A DNA stretch of 64,000 nucleotides from Paraburkholderia haematera (GCF_905220975.1 NZ_CAJNBK010000016.1:1-64000), one strand, 5' to 3'. Counted from the stretch's first letter, positions 1-7,975 are shown. Program-made: numbers and translations. The notes: generated by a model not told the origin, from the sequence alone.

Positions 1-1
1 C

Positions 2-211
2 GGCGGCGGAAGCAGCGGCGGCGGAAGCAGCGGCGGCGGAAGCAGCGGCGGCGGAAGCAGCGGCGGCGGAAGCAGCGGCGGCGGAAGCAGCGGCGGCGGA
101 AGCAGCGGCGGCGGAAGCAGCGGCGGTGGCAGCAGTGGCGGTGGCAGCAGTGGCGGCGGCAGCAGTGGCGGCGGCAGCAGCGGCGGCGGCAGCAGTGGCG
201 GTGGCAGCAGC
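2..211 (+). repeat. 15-bp tandem repeat (minisatellite), about 14 copies
   Basis: The unit GGCGGCGGAAGCAGC is repeated head to tail from the window edge. Copies 1-8 (2-121) are identical and later copies drift at third positions. The array is in frame and encodes GGGSS. It probably extends left of the window. Confidence 0.9.
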
Positions 212-433
212 GGCGGTTGCGGCTGCGGTGGAGGCCCCAGCGGTGGCCCTGGCGGTGGAAAAGGAGGCGGCCCTGGCAGCGGCGGTGGTTTTGGTGGAGG
301 CTTCGGTGGTGGTTTTGGCGGAGGCTTCGGTGGCGGGTTCGGCGGCGGCTTTGGCGGAGGCACCGGCGGCGGTCACGGAGGCAAGGGTAGCGGCGGTAAC
401 GGTGGTGGCAATGGCGGAGGAAACGGGCACTAG
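2..433 (+). CDS. Glycine-rich (GGGSS)n repeat protein, C-terminal part
   Basis: This reading frame is open from the left edge and stops at TAG 431-433, so only the C-terminus is present. It encodes about 14 copies of GGGSS (about positions 2-211), then a short GGCGCGGGPS segment with two cysteines, a GGPGGGKGGG stretch, six FGGG-type units, and a final GKGSGGNGGGNGGGNGH tail. The first eight 15-bp units are identical at DNA level (GGC GGC GGA AGC AGC), while later units carry GGT/AGT variants, so the 5' block looks recently expanded. No domain is visible and the N-terminus is missing, so the function is unknown. Low-complexity glycine-rich tails occur in surface proteins and in flexible linkers. 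The alanine-rich translation of this DNA in another frame is a shadow. Confidence 0.6.
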   Translation, partial: GGGSSGGGSSGGGSSGGGSSGGGSSGGGSSGGGSSGGGSSGGGSSGGGSSGGGSSGGGSSGGGSSGGGSSGGCGCGGGPSGGPGGGKGGGPGSGGGFGGGFGGGFGGGFGGGFGGGFGGGTGGGHGGKGSGGNGGGNGGGNGH

Positions 434-747
434 CAGTCGCCTGCTTCCCGGGTAGGGGCCCCCGCGCCCTACCCGTCGCTAACGGCATACTTCGATATCC
501 CGTCCGCAGTCCCCCGGCATCGGCGGTGACGTCTCGATCCCCCGGTCGAGCGTCACCGCCCGAGGCCGGTTGAAGTCGCAGGCGCTTGCGGCGGCGCGGC
601 AAAACGGCACGCACCACCGCGAGCGGCTGACAAGCGACTCTTGCACCGGGTCAAACCCAAACAATCGGTTGCGTCGTGCGCGACCGGAACCAAACCGACT
701 CGATTGCCTCATATCAGATTCAACGTTCGATATGAGGGCATCACAAC
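434..747. other. Intergenic region with two hairpins
   Basis: This stretch of about 310 bp has no convincing gene. Besides the stem-loop at 449-475 it holds a long inverted repeat: GGCGGTGACG (522-531) plus CTCGA (533-537) pairs with TCGAG (546-550) plus CGTCACCGCC (551-560), giving 15 bp of stem with one bulged T. The short minus-strand ORF at 479-712 has no recognisable features. Confidence 0.55.
449..475. terminator. Stem-loop just after the glycine-rich gene
   Basis: A perfect 9-bp stem, CGGGTAGGG (449-457) with CCCTACCCG (467-475), has a 9-nt C-rich loop and lies 16 nt after the stop codon. There is no T-run, so it may act as a processing or stabilising hairpin, or as a weak terminator. 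Confidence 0.5.
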
Positions 748-1266
748 ATGCAACGAAACGTCCCCCACACCATGGCGCGCACGGCCACTGGCCTGCTGAT
801 GATCACCGCTCTGGGCCTCGCATCGCTCGCTCATGCGCAAACATCGGCGCAAACATCGGCGCAAACATCGGCGCAAACACCGGCGCAAAACCCGGCTGCG
901 ACAGCGCAGCCGCAACCACAAACCCTGTCGCAAGCGGCACCGCCCGTCGATCCCACCTTCTCCGCCTATTCACTCGCGCAAACCTGCAAACAGAAAAACG
1001 ACAACGTCGCGCAAGGTCAATGCGTCGGCGCGATCCGCGGCATCATCCATGGGTATCAGTACGGTGTGCTGTTCCTCAGTCAGCGCGCGTCGCTGCCGCC
1101 CAATGAAACGCAGCGGGTGTCACTGTGTTTGCGCGATACGCAGGTGTCGTCGATCGTCGATGAATTCGTCGCCGACGCGGCCAAGGTCAACGAAGATTCG
1201 CTCAGGCACACGCCCGCCGAAGTCGCCGTTCTGGGCTCCGTGCACATGCACCACGGTTGCAATTAA
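748..1266 (+). CDS. Secreted Rap1a/Tai-family-like protein
   Basis: This 172-aa protein has a Sec signal peptide ending near AHA|QT (about residue 30). A low-complexity QTSA repeat and a Pro/Gln/Ala linker follow (31-66). The C-terminal domain (about 70-172) has the pattern of the Rap1a/Tai immunity-like fold: CVGAIRGIIHGYQYG followed by a Cys in SLCLRDT, helices, and a final HHGCN. Rap1a proteins are periplasmic immunity proteins against a T6SS amidase in Serratia, but many Burkholderia members are orphans, and no effector gene lies beside this one. An alternative start at Met9 would still leave a signal peptide. Its role is inferred to be periplasmic; substrate unknown. Confidence 0.7.
   Translation: MQRNVPHTMARTATGLLMITALGLASLAHAQTSAQTSAQTSAQTPAQNPAATAQPQPQTLSQAAPPVDPTFSAYSLAQTCKQKNDNVAQGQCVGAIRGIIHGYQYGVLFLSQRASLPPNETQRVSLCLRDTQVSSIVDEFVADAAKVNEDSLRHTPAEVAVLGSVHMHHGCN
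841..888 (+). repeat. 12-bp tandem repeat inside the secreted protein gene
   Basis: Four copies of ACATCGGCGCAA run head to tail (841-852, 853-864, 865-876, 877-888). The last has one T-to-C change. They encode QTSA units directly after the predicted signal peptidase site, where extra residues are tolerated. Confidence 0.9.
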
Positions 1267-1348
1267 TAACGCCGGCGCGGCGAACCGCGGCAGCGCAAGC
1301 GCGCCGAACGCAAGGCCGGTTGCAATTCGCTAACGGCCGCCACGGCGC

Positions 1349-2194
1349 TTACAGCATTTCAAGTGGCCGCTTGCTGCGTGGCGGTTTGAAATAGGTGTCG
1401 ATGGCGGCGAGTTCCTGAGCGCCGAGTTGCAGTTGCAACGCGCGATGGTTGTCGCGCACATGCTCGACGCGGCCCGCTTTCGGAATCGCAAACACGCCAG
1501 GCTTTTGCAACACCCACGCAAGCGCCACCTGAAAGACCGACACGCCGCGCGCGTCGGCGATATCGTCAAGCGGCGAACGCTTCGGCAGGCGCGCGTGATC
1601 GACCGGGCTGTATGCCATCGCCGGCATCTTGCGCTCGGCGAGCCATGGCAACAGGTCGAATTCCGCTCCACGACGCGCGACGTTATAGAGAATCTGATTG
1701 GTCGCGCATGCCTCGCCGCCGGGCGTGGCAACGAGCTCTTCCATATCGTCCGTATCGAAGTTGCTGACGCCCCAGTGGCGAATCTTGCCCGCGCCGCGTA
1801 ATGCCTCGAATGCTTCGACGGTTTCCGCGAGCGGCACCGAGCCGCGCCAGTGCAGCAGATACAGATCGAGCCGATCCGTTTTCAGGCGCTTGAGGCTCTG
1901 CTCGCAGGCCGCGATCACGCCGCGCCGGCTCGCGTTATGCGGATACACCTTGCTGACCAGAAATACCTGATCGCGCAGCCCCGCCAGCGCTTCACTCAGG
2001 AGCGATTCGGTGGCGCCGTCGCCATACATTTCCGCTGTGTCGATCAGCGTCATGCCCAGTTCGATACCACAGCGCAGCGCGGCGATTTCCGCGGCGCGGC
2101 GCGCCGGATGCTCGCCCATCTCCCAGGTGCCCTGCCCCAGTTTCGGAATACGCTCGCCGTCGGGCAGGCTTACGCTTGCGATATCGGTCGTCAT
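1349..2194 (-). CDS. Aldo/keto reductase
   Basis: This 281-aa protein of normal family length is a cytosolic NAD(P)H-dependent oxidoreductase with a TIM-barrel fold. The catalytic tetrad of the family is visible: Asp52 and Tyr57 in the IDTAEMYGDG motif, Lys82 in LVSKVYP and His115 in LYLLHWRG. The WGVSNF and cofactor-end motif AIPKAG are also present. Substrate cannot be told from sequence. A GAGGAGA ribosome site precedes the start. The gene is divergent from a GntR regulator 225 bp away, which could control it. Confidence 0.9.
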   Translation of the reverse strand: MTTDIASVSLPDGERIPKLGQGTWEMGEHPARRAAEIAALRCGIELGMTLIDTAEMYGDGATESLLSEALAGLRDQVFLVSKVYPHNASRRGVIAACEQSLKRLKTDRLDLYLLHWRGSVPLAETVEAFEALRGAGKIRHWGVSNFDTDDMEELVATPGGEACATNQILYNVARRGAEFDLLPWLAERKMPAMAYSPVDHARLPKRSPLDDIADARGVSVFQVALAWVLQKPGVFAIPKAGRVEHVRDNHRALQLQLGAQELAAIDTYFKPPRSKRPLEML

Positions 2195-2419
2195 GCTTTC
2201 TCCTCGAAGTGGATAAAGTGGCTAAACGGATTGAAATGCGCGTAGGGTCATGCGAGTGCGTCGATGCGGCGGCGCTGGCAAGCGCGGCGCATGCCACGGA
2301 AATCATAAGGGCGAGTGTAGCGGTTGCTCGGGCATCGGATCGGGCCCCAGGCAAAAGCCCGCTATAACGGAGCGCGCCGATGTCATAGAATTGCCGCTTG
2401 CCCTTCTTGCGTAAGCCCC

Positions 2420-3166
2420 ATGACCTCTGCCTCGGAAGACCGCTGGCGCGACCTGCGCCCGGACCCGGAAAACGACACGCCGTTGTACCTGCAACTCGCT
2501 CGCAAGCTCGGCAGCGCGATTCACGAAAACCGTTGGAACGCCGGCGAGGCGCTGCCCTCCGAGCGTGTACTGTCCGAAGCGCTCGGCGTCTCGCGGATCA
2601 CCTCGCGCAAAGCCATTGCCCTGCTGGTCGAACAGGGATTGATCCGCCGCACCCAAGGCGCCGGCAGCTTCATCACGCCGCGTTATGAAGATCCGCTCTC
2701 GCGTCTGTCGAGTTTCAGTGAAATGTTGCGGCGACGCGGTTTTACGCCGAGTTCGAAGTGGCTGTCGCGGGAAATTTCGCCGGCTAACCGCGACGAGGTG
2801 ATTCAACTGGGTTTATCGCCGGCGGCGGCCGTGACCCGGCTGCGCCGCTTGCGCCTCGCCGACGGCATCGTGATGGCTGTTGAGAACTCCACCTTCCCTG
2901 CTGCGGTGATTCCCGACCCGCAGGCAATTGGCGATTCGTTGTACACGTACCTGGAAAATCGCGGGCTGACGATCGTGCGCGCGCTGCAGCATTTTCGTGC
3001 AGTGAACGCGAGTGAAGAGATCGCGCACCAGATGAGCATTGCCCCTAACGAAGCGCTCTTGCTGATCACTCGCGTCGGCTATACGGCAGATCAGCGGGCG
3101 ATCGAGCTGACCGATACCTATTGCCGGAACGATTACTATGATTTCGTGGCGGAGTTGAGGAAGTAA
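2420..3166 (+). CDS. GntR-family regulator (HutC/UTRA subfamily)
   Basis: This 248-aa protein has an N-terminal winged-helix GntR domain (about 15-80; PLYLQLARKL, LPSERVLSEALGVSRITSRKA, LIRRTQGAGSFI) and a C-terminal UTRA ligand-binding domain (about 95-240). UTRA regulators usually bind a sugar phosphate, amino sugar or amino acid derivative. I chose ATG 2420 because upstream codons of the longer frame do not look like protein. It is divergent from the aldo/keto reductase. No transporter or sugar operon lies next to it, so the effector is unknown. Confidence 0.85.
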   Translation: MTSASEDRWRDLRPDPENDTPLYLQLARKLGSAIHENRWNAGEALPSERVLSEALGVSRITSRKAIALLVEQGLIRRTQGAGSFITPRYEDPLSRLSSFSEMLRRRGFTPSSKWLSREISPANRDEVIQLGLSPAAAVTRLRRLRLADGIVMAVENSTFPAAVIPDPQAIGDSLYTYLENRGLTIVRALQHFRAVNASEEIAHQMSIAPNEALLLITRVGYTADQRAIELTDTYCRNDYYDFVAELRK

Positions 3167-3252
3167 CTTTCCGCCCACGCGGCGCCTTTTTACTGTTTGT
3201 GCGAAGCGGCGCCGTACGCAAGCAACCCTATGCTGCACGGGCAATCCAGGCT

Positions 3253-4662
3253 TCACACCCATTTCGCCTCGTGTGCCCCGATCCGGGCCGGCGGCAACTC
3301 GAAATAGGCCGGCGTCGCATCCAGGCGTTCGGCCGGTAACACCCCGAGAACACGTCCGAACCCGGACTGCACGGTCGCAAGGCAATCCTGCACGTCATCG
3401 ATCGAAACATCGGGTGCCTTCCAGCCGTCGGAAAGCAATCCAAACGACTGCAACCACCGCCCGGTCTGCGCGAGCGACACTCGCACGTGCCAGCTCCCAC
3501 CTTCGCGGGCTCGCCGCGCCAATGCGGCCATCGCGCCGAAAGCGGCCAGATACCCCGTAGCGTGATCCAACGCCTGACAAGGTAAATGCTTCGGCTCGAC
3601 CCATCCCGCAGCCTCTCGCTCGGTAAAAGCAATCCCGCTCGCCGACTGCACGAGGCTATCGAAGCCGCGCCGCCCGGCCCAGGGTCCCGTGTGCCCATAA
3701 GCACAAACCGACACATAGACGATCCCCGGCCGCACCCGCGCCAGGTCCTCTGGACCAAACCCGCGTGCCGACAGCGCCCCCGGCCGGTACGCCTGCAAGA
3801 ACACATCGGCGCCGCCGGCGAGGCCACGTAAGGTGTCCCGTCCGGCGGCATCGCGCAGATCGACAACGGCCGAGCGCTTGCCGCGCCCGTTGTCGATCAC
3901 CAGCGGCGCGATGTTCGGCAAATGCGGACCGTTGACCAGCAACACCTCCGCACCATGCTGTGCAAGCGCGCGCCCCGCTACCGGTCCGGCAATGATGCGC
4001 GACAAATCCAGCACCCGCACGCCCGCCAGCGGCCGCTCCGCCCCGTCCCGGCGCGGCGGCTCGACCGGCGCGTCGCCGATACGCTCGATCTCGAACAACG
4101 GCAGCGCCGCAATCGCCTTCGCCTGATCGAGCGCGGCCCACTCGCCGGGCGAGCGAATCAGGGCAGCGCACAAGCCCGCGTCGGCGAGCGTTTGATCAAG
4201 CGTCGCGCCTTCCCAGCCGCGAATCGCCTCGGCCACCGCCGCGCGATCGTTCGCGCAGCCGAGGACCTTCAACACCCCGGCAAGATGATGCGGAAAGTTC
4301 GTGTGCAGTTGAATCCAGCGCTCGTCCCGCGTCGCGTAAAAGCCCATCACCGGATCGCGCAGAGCCGGTGGCGGCCCATCGTCGATACGCAGATAGCGTT
4401 CGCTGCGAAACGAAGCCAGCGCGCGCCGCATCTCCACCGTGACGTGCTGGCGGCGCCCCGTGCGCAAGCGATGGTATTCGGCCGCAGCAAGACCGGTCGC
4501 AGCGATGGTCGCCGAGGCTAAGGTGCCGACCCGATAGACCGACGGCAAGCCCGGATCGGTGCCGGCAAGCGAAACGGACCTCAACGCGGTCGGGTCGCAT
4601 CCCGCCGTCGTCCAGATATGGTTGAGCGCAAGTTCAGGCGTCATCGTGTCCATGTCGTTCAT
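3253..4662 (-). CDS. CaiB/BaiF family III CoA-transferase
   Basis: This 469-aa protein matches the family III acyl-CoA transferases, which move CoA between carboxylic acids via an Asp-linked acyl intermediate. The core motif is seen mid-protein: PLAGVRVLDLSRIIAGPVAGRALAQHGAEV, followed by the GRGKRSAVVDLRD and RPGIVYVSVCAYGHTGPWAGRRGFDSLVQ blocks. The family hallmarks lie in the second half, and the first about 200 residues form a related partial copy, so this is a longer, two-lobed variant. It is divergent from the HTH-citrate synthase fusion at 4793, with a shared 130-bp operator-like region. The pair may act on a citrate- or methylcitrate-like acid; this is inference. Confidence 0.85.
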   Translation of the reverse strand: MNDMDTMTPELALNHIWTTAGCDPTALRSVSLAGTDPGLPSVYRVGTLASATIAATGLAAAEYHRLRTGRRQHVTVEMRRALASFRSERYLRIDDGPPPALRDPVMGFYATRDERWIQLHTNFPHHLAGVLKVLGCANDRAAVAEAIRGWEGATLDQTLADAGLCAALIRSPGEWAALDQAKAIAALPLFEIERIGDAPVEPPRRDGAERPLAGVRVLDLSRIIAGPVAGRALAQHGAEVLLVNGPHLPNIAPLVIDNGRGKRSAVVDLRDAAGRDTLRGLAGGADVFLQAYRPGALSARGFGPEDLARVRPGIVYVSVCAYGHTGPWAGRRGFDSLVQSASGIAFTEREAAGWVEPKHLPCQALDHATGYLAAFGAMAALARRAREGGSWHVRVSLAQTGRWLQSFGLLSDGWKAPDVSIDDVQDCLATVQSGFGRVLGVLPAERLDATPAYFELPPARIGAHEAKWV

Positions 4663-4733
4663 CTCGTTCGGGTTGTGCGTGTCAGGTCAGAACAGGAAGA
4701 AAGTGAACCGAGTCTAGAATTTCGCCTTGCCGC

Positions 4734-4770
4734 AATCAATCTTGATTATGATAATCAATATATATTGATT
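4734..4770. promoter_or_regulatory. Double-dyad operator candidate
   Basis: Four AATCAA/TTGATT half-sites alternate in orientation: 4734-4739, 4742-4747, 4753-4758 and 4765-4770. The first pair is a 14-bp dyad (2-bp spacer) and the second is the perfect 18-bp palindrome AATCAATATATATTGATT. Their centres (4740.5 and 4761.5) are 21 bp apart, two helical turns. A further 15-bp dyad, TGATTAT-G-ATAATCA, spans 4743-4757. The AT-rich site lies between divergent starts 4662 and 4793. It probably binds the HTH-citrate synthase protein or another regulator. Confidence 0.65.
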
Positions 4771-4792
4771 TCTTCGGTTTCCACGCGTTTCC

Positions 4793-6028
4793 ATGCCACC
4801 CTCCCATTCCCTGACCGCCGCCGAAGCCGCCAACGCACTCGGCATCAGCCTGCCTACCCTGTATGCGTACGTCAGCCGCGGCATGCTGAGTTCGTCACCG
4901 GATGCGCAAGGCAAGCACCGGCTCTACGACGTCGGCGAAGTGCGGCGGCTCGCGCGGCGCAAGGAAGACGGCAAGCGCGCCGGCAAGGTCGCGCAAAAGG
5001 TGCTGGATTGGGGCGTGCCGGTGCTCGAATCGTCGATCACGCTGGTGGCCGACGGCCGTCTGTCGTATCGCGGGCACGACGCCATGGAACTGGCGCGCAC
5101 GGCATCACTGGAAGATGTCGCGGCGTTATTGTGGGAATGCAGTACGAGGCGTATCGCCGAGGCCCCGGGGGTACCGATCGCCGCCGCTCAGTGGGCGGCG
5201 TGGCTCAAGCTCTGGAGCGACAGCACGCCGCTAGACCGCGCGCTCGTGCTGCTGCCGGCCGCCGCGGCGCAAATGCCGCGGGTATGGGCGCTCGGCCGCG
5301 ATGCGCAACTCGATACCGCCTGCGCGGTCATGCGCCTGCTGGCAGCGGCGATGGTCTCGGCGGCACCGTCGAACGAACTGCTGCACAAGCAGTTGGCTTC
5401 AGCGTGGAACGTGCGCAACCGTCAGCAGGCGGGGCTGCTGCGCGCGGCGCTGGTGGCATGCGCGGATCATGAACTGAACGCGTCGACCTTTACGGTTCGC
5501 TGCATCACGTCGACGGGGACGCATCTGTTCGGCGCGGTGGCGGGCGGCCTGGCCGCGTTGGCCGGGCCGCGGCATGGTGGCGAGACGGTGCGGGTTGCCG
5601 CGCTCATGGATGAAGCGTCGCGCGCCCCCGATCTCGATCGCTATCTGGCGAACCGGCTTGCGCGCCATGAACATGGTACGCATCGGCCGGTGCTGTCAGG
5701 CTTCGGCCATCTGCTGTATCCGGACGGCGATCCGCGCGCGCGTCTGCTGCTCGGAATGCTTGCGGACTGTGCGCCGGCCCGCTCGCCGCTCAGCGAAGTA
5801 GAGGCGCTCGCGCGCTCGGTACGCGACACGACCGGCACGGAGCCAAACGTCGACTTTGCGCTGGCTGCGATCGAGCGGGTACTCGGCCTGCCGGCCGGCG
5901 CCGCATTCACGCTGTTCGCGCTAAGCCGGGTGGTCGGCTGGATTGCCCATGCAATGGAACAGACGCGCGACGGCCGGCTGATCCGGCCACGCGCGCGCTA
6001 TATCGGGGAGTATGAGGCGGGCGGTTGA
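4793..6028 (+). CDS. HTH-citrate synthase fusion protein
   Basis: This 411-aa protein has an N-terminal MerR/excisionase-type helix-turn-helix (residues about 7-55: AAEAANALGISLPTLYAYVSRG then HRLYDVGEVRRL) fused to a citrate synthase-type domain (about 70-405). The catalytic set appears intact: His226 (ADHELNAST), His261 in GPRHGG, His306 in SGFGHLLY and Asp354 in PNVDF, plus SRVVGWIAHAMEQ and LIRPRARYIG. One difference is HLLY in place of the usual HRVY, losing an Arg. It may be an enzyme, a metabolite-sensing regulator, or both. It is divergent from a CoA-transferase with palindromes between them. Confidence 0.9.
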   Translation: MPPSHSLTAAEAANALGISLPTLYAYVSRGMLSSSPDAQGKHRLYDVGEVRRLARRKEDGKRAGKVAQKVLDWGVPVLESSITLVADGRLSYRGHDAMELARTASLEDVAALLWECSTRRIAEAPGVPIAAAQWAAWLKLWSDSTPLDRALVLLPAAAAQMPRVWALGRDAQLDTACAVMRLLAAAMVSAAPSNELLHKQLASAWNVRNRQQAGLLRAALVACADHELNASTFTVRCITSTGTHLFGAVAGGLAALAGPRHGGETVRVAALMDEASRAPDLDRYLANRLARHEHGTHRPVLSGFGHLLYPDGDPRARLLLGMLADCAPARSPLSEVEALARSVRDTTGTEPNVDFALAAIERVLGLPAGAAFTLFALSRVVGWIAHAMEQTRDGRLIRPRARYIGEYEAGG

Positions 6029-6042
6029 GGTTAAAGCGCGGG

Positions 6043-6348
6043 TTACGCCACGCCCAACCAGCGCGGCAGCCAGTTCAACACCGGCAACCCGCGCAGTGCC
6101 CGCGTCGCAGCACTTTCCGATCCGCTAGCCAACGCGAAACGCGCACCGGCCCGGCCTGCGCTGACCCACGCAGCCGCACCGCGCGGCAACTCGATCGATT
6201 GCCCCGTTGCCAGCCAGTGATCGACGTTTTCACCTTCGACGGTCAGCCAGATCTCGCCCGAGATCACCTTGAAGATTGACGGACGCGCGACACGCCAGGC
6301 CGCCGCAGGCTCGTCATGTTCCATTTCGAAAATACGGACTTCACGCAT
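6043..6348 (-). CDS. DUF2917 family protein
   Basis: This 101-aa protein has the DUF2917 pattern: a small cupin-like beta domain with IFKVISGEIWLTVEGENVDHWLATGQSIELPRGAAAWVSA. The function of the family is unknown. The start has a good AGGAGAAAAG ribosome site. It is divergent from a MocR-type regulator at 6557, and the shared spacer carries a perfect dyad, so it is the likely target of that regulator. Confidence 0.8.
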   Translation of the reverse strand: MREVRIFEMEHDEPAAAWRVARPSIFKVISGEIWLTVEGENVDHWLATGQSIELPRGAAAWVSAGRAGARFALASGSESAATRALRGLPVLNWLPRWLGVA

Positions 6349-6416
6349 CGCTTTTCTCCTTCGAAGAACTTTCCTGTTGTACTGATTATTGACGTGCGAT
6401 CATCAGATACCCATAC

Positions 6417-6467
6417 ACAGTTCCGAACACTTTTATCGGAACTGTTCAGTCGAAAAAACGGACAGTT
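6417..6467. promoter_or_regulatory. Dyad operator candidate for the MocR regulator
   Basis: ACAGTTCCGA (6417-6426) and TCGGAACTGT (6436-6445) form a perfect 10-bp inverted repeat with a 9-bp AT-rich spacer. A third half-site ACAGTT lies at 6462-6467. The three AACTGT half-site centres are spaced 23 and 22 bp apart. The site lies between divergent genes starting at 6348 and 6557. Confidence 0.65.
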
Positions 6468-6556
6468 GGCGGCAATCACGCTTCTTGAGCACGCGTGCGG
6501 CGCGCGCCGTACCGGCGGTTCCGCGCTGCAACTGTCCGGCGAAGGAAAAGAACCGC

Positions 6557-7975
6557 ATGAAACTCGAAATCCAGCTCGATCGGGATAACGGCGTCCCCCT
6601 CACCGAGCAGATCGTCACGGGCGTCACTGCCTGGATTCGTTCGCGCACCGCTCACCCGGGCTCGAAGCTGCCATCGATCCGTCAGTTCGCCGCCGACTAC
6701 GCCGTGAGCCGTTTTCCCGTGATCGAGGCTTACGACCGGCTGGTATCGCTCGGCTATGTCGACTCGCGCCACGGTTCGGGCTTCTATGTCGCCGACCGCC
6801 AGCCGGCGAGCACACATTGCCAGGGCAGCTCGGACCCGCGCCGCGCCGAAGACGAATCGGGGCACATCCTCCAGCAGTTCAACCACCAGGGCGAGACGCT
6901 CAAGCTCGGCAGCGGCTTCATTCCCAATGCGTGGCGCGACACGGATAGCCTCGCGCAGGCGATCCGCCACGTGTCGCGCACCGACGTCGCGAGCATGGTC
7001 GATTACGCAACCCCGCTCGGCAATCTGACCTTGCGCGAACATCTGCAGGGCCGTATCGGCCAGTTGGGCATTCAGGCGGACGCCTCGCAGATTCTGATCA
7101 CCAACGGCGCGAGCCAGGCGCTCGATCTGCTGATGCGCTACATGCTCAAAGCCGGCGACACCATGTTCGTCGAGGACCCCGGCTACTACAACCTGTACGG
7201 TCTGCTGAAGCTGCACGGCGTGAAGCTGATCGGCATTCCGCGCACCCGCAACGGCCCCGATCTCGATGTGTTGCAGGCACAGTTGCAACTGCATCGACCG
7301 AAGCTGATGTTCATCAACACGGTGTTCCACAATCCGACCGGCACCACCGTGGCGCCACCGGTGGCGTTCCGGCTGCTGCAACTGGCGCGCGAACACGGTT
7401 TCACGATCATCGAAGACGACATCTACGCCGACTTCCAGACCGACGTCACCGACCGTCTCGCGACCCTCGACCAGCTCGAGCACGTGATCTACGTGGGCGG
7501 CTTGTCGAAGACGTTGTCCTCCTCGCTGCGGATCGGCTGCGTGGTGGCGAGCCACGCGATCATCAAGGATCTGGTCGACATCAAGATGCTGACGAGCATC
7601 GGCGGTTCGCGCTTTGCCGAGGCGGTCGCCGTATCGTTACTTGAGCGCGGCGCGTACCGCAAGTATCTGGAGCGACTGCGCCGCCGCATGCGCGATGCGC
7701 TCGGCTCGACCATCCAGATACTCGAAGACGCCGGCTGGGAACTGTTCGAAAAGCCCGTCGGCGGCAAGTTCGTATGGGCGCGTGTACCGCACGTCGACAA
7801 CGCCGAACGGCTGGTGGCATGCGGCGCACCGCTCGGCGTGACGGTGGTGCCCGGCAGCTATTTCCGGCCGAACATGGAAGTCAGCCCGTGGATCAGGATT
7901 CACGCGGCGTTCGGCAACGAGCCGCGCGCGCAGGCATTTTTCCACGCTGCCGCGGCGTTGCCTGCTTCGGTCTGA
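6557..7975 (+). CDS. MocR/PdxR-family regulator (GntR-aminotransferase fusion)
   Basis: This 472-aa protein joins an N-terminal GntR winged helix (about 1-75: PLTEQIVTGVTAWI, KLPSIRQFAADYAVSRFPVIEAYDRL, GSGFYV) to a fold-type I aminotransferase domain (about 115-470). The PLP-binding lysine is Lys318 in GGLSKTLSSSLRIG, and NPTG and EDDIYADF motifs are present. MocR proteins sense PLP or an amino compound and usually regulate a divergent gene. ATG 6557 was chosen because AAGGAAAAG lies just upstream. The likely target is the divergent DUF2917 gene. Confidence 0.88.
   Translation: MKLEIQLDRDNGVPLTEQIVTGVTAWIRSRTAHPGSKLPSIRQFAADYAVSRFPVIEAYDRLVSLGYVDSRHGSGFYVADRQPASTHCQGSSDPRRAEDESGHILQQFNHQGETLKLGSGFIPNAWRDTDSLAQAIRHVSRTDVASMVDYATPLGNLTLREHLQGRIGQLGIQADASQILITNGASQALDLLMRYMLKAGDTMFVEDPGYYNLYGLLKLHGVKLIGIPRTRNGPDLDVLQAQLQLHRPKLMFINTVFHNPTGTTVAPPVAFRLLQLAREHGFTIIEDDIYADFQTDVTDRLATLDQLEHVIYVGGLSKTLSSSLRIGCVVASHAIIKDLVDIKMLTSIGGSRFAEAVAVSLLERGAYRKYLERLRRRMRDALGSTIQILEDAGWELFEKPVGGKFVWARVPHVDNAERLVACGAPLGVTVVPGSYFRPNMEVSPWIRIHAAFGNEPRAQAFFHAAAALPASV

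Noticed and set aside
126..455. Alanine-rich plus-strand ORF over the 5' repeats
   Set aside because: It is the out-of-frame reading of the (GGGSS)n array. The frame ending at 431 gives a coherent glycine-rich protein and runs off the left edge.
479..712. Minus-strand 77-aa ORF
   Set aside because: It has no ribosome site, no domain and codon composition like GC-rich shadow frames.
833..1333. Arg/Lys-rich ORF overlapping the Rap1a-like gene
   Set aside because: It is a shadow created by the 12-bp repeat and high GC; the other frame has a signal peptide and a family domain.
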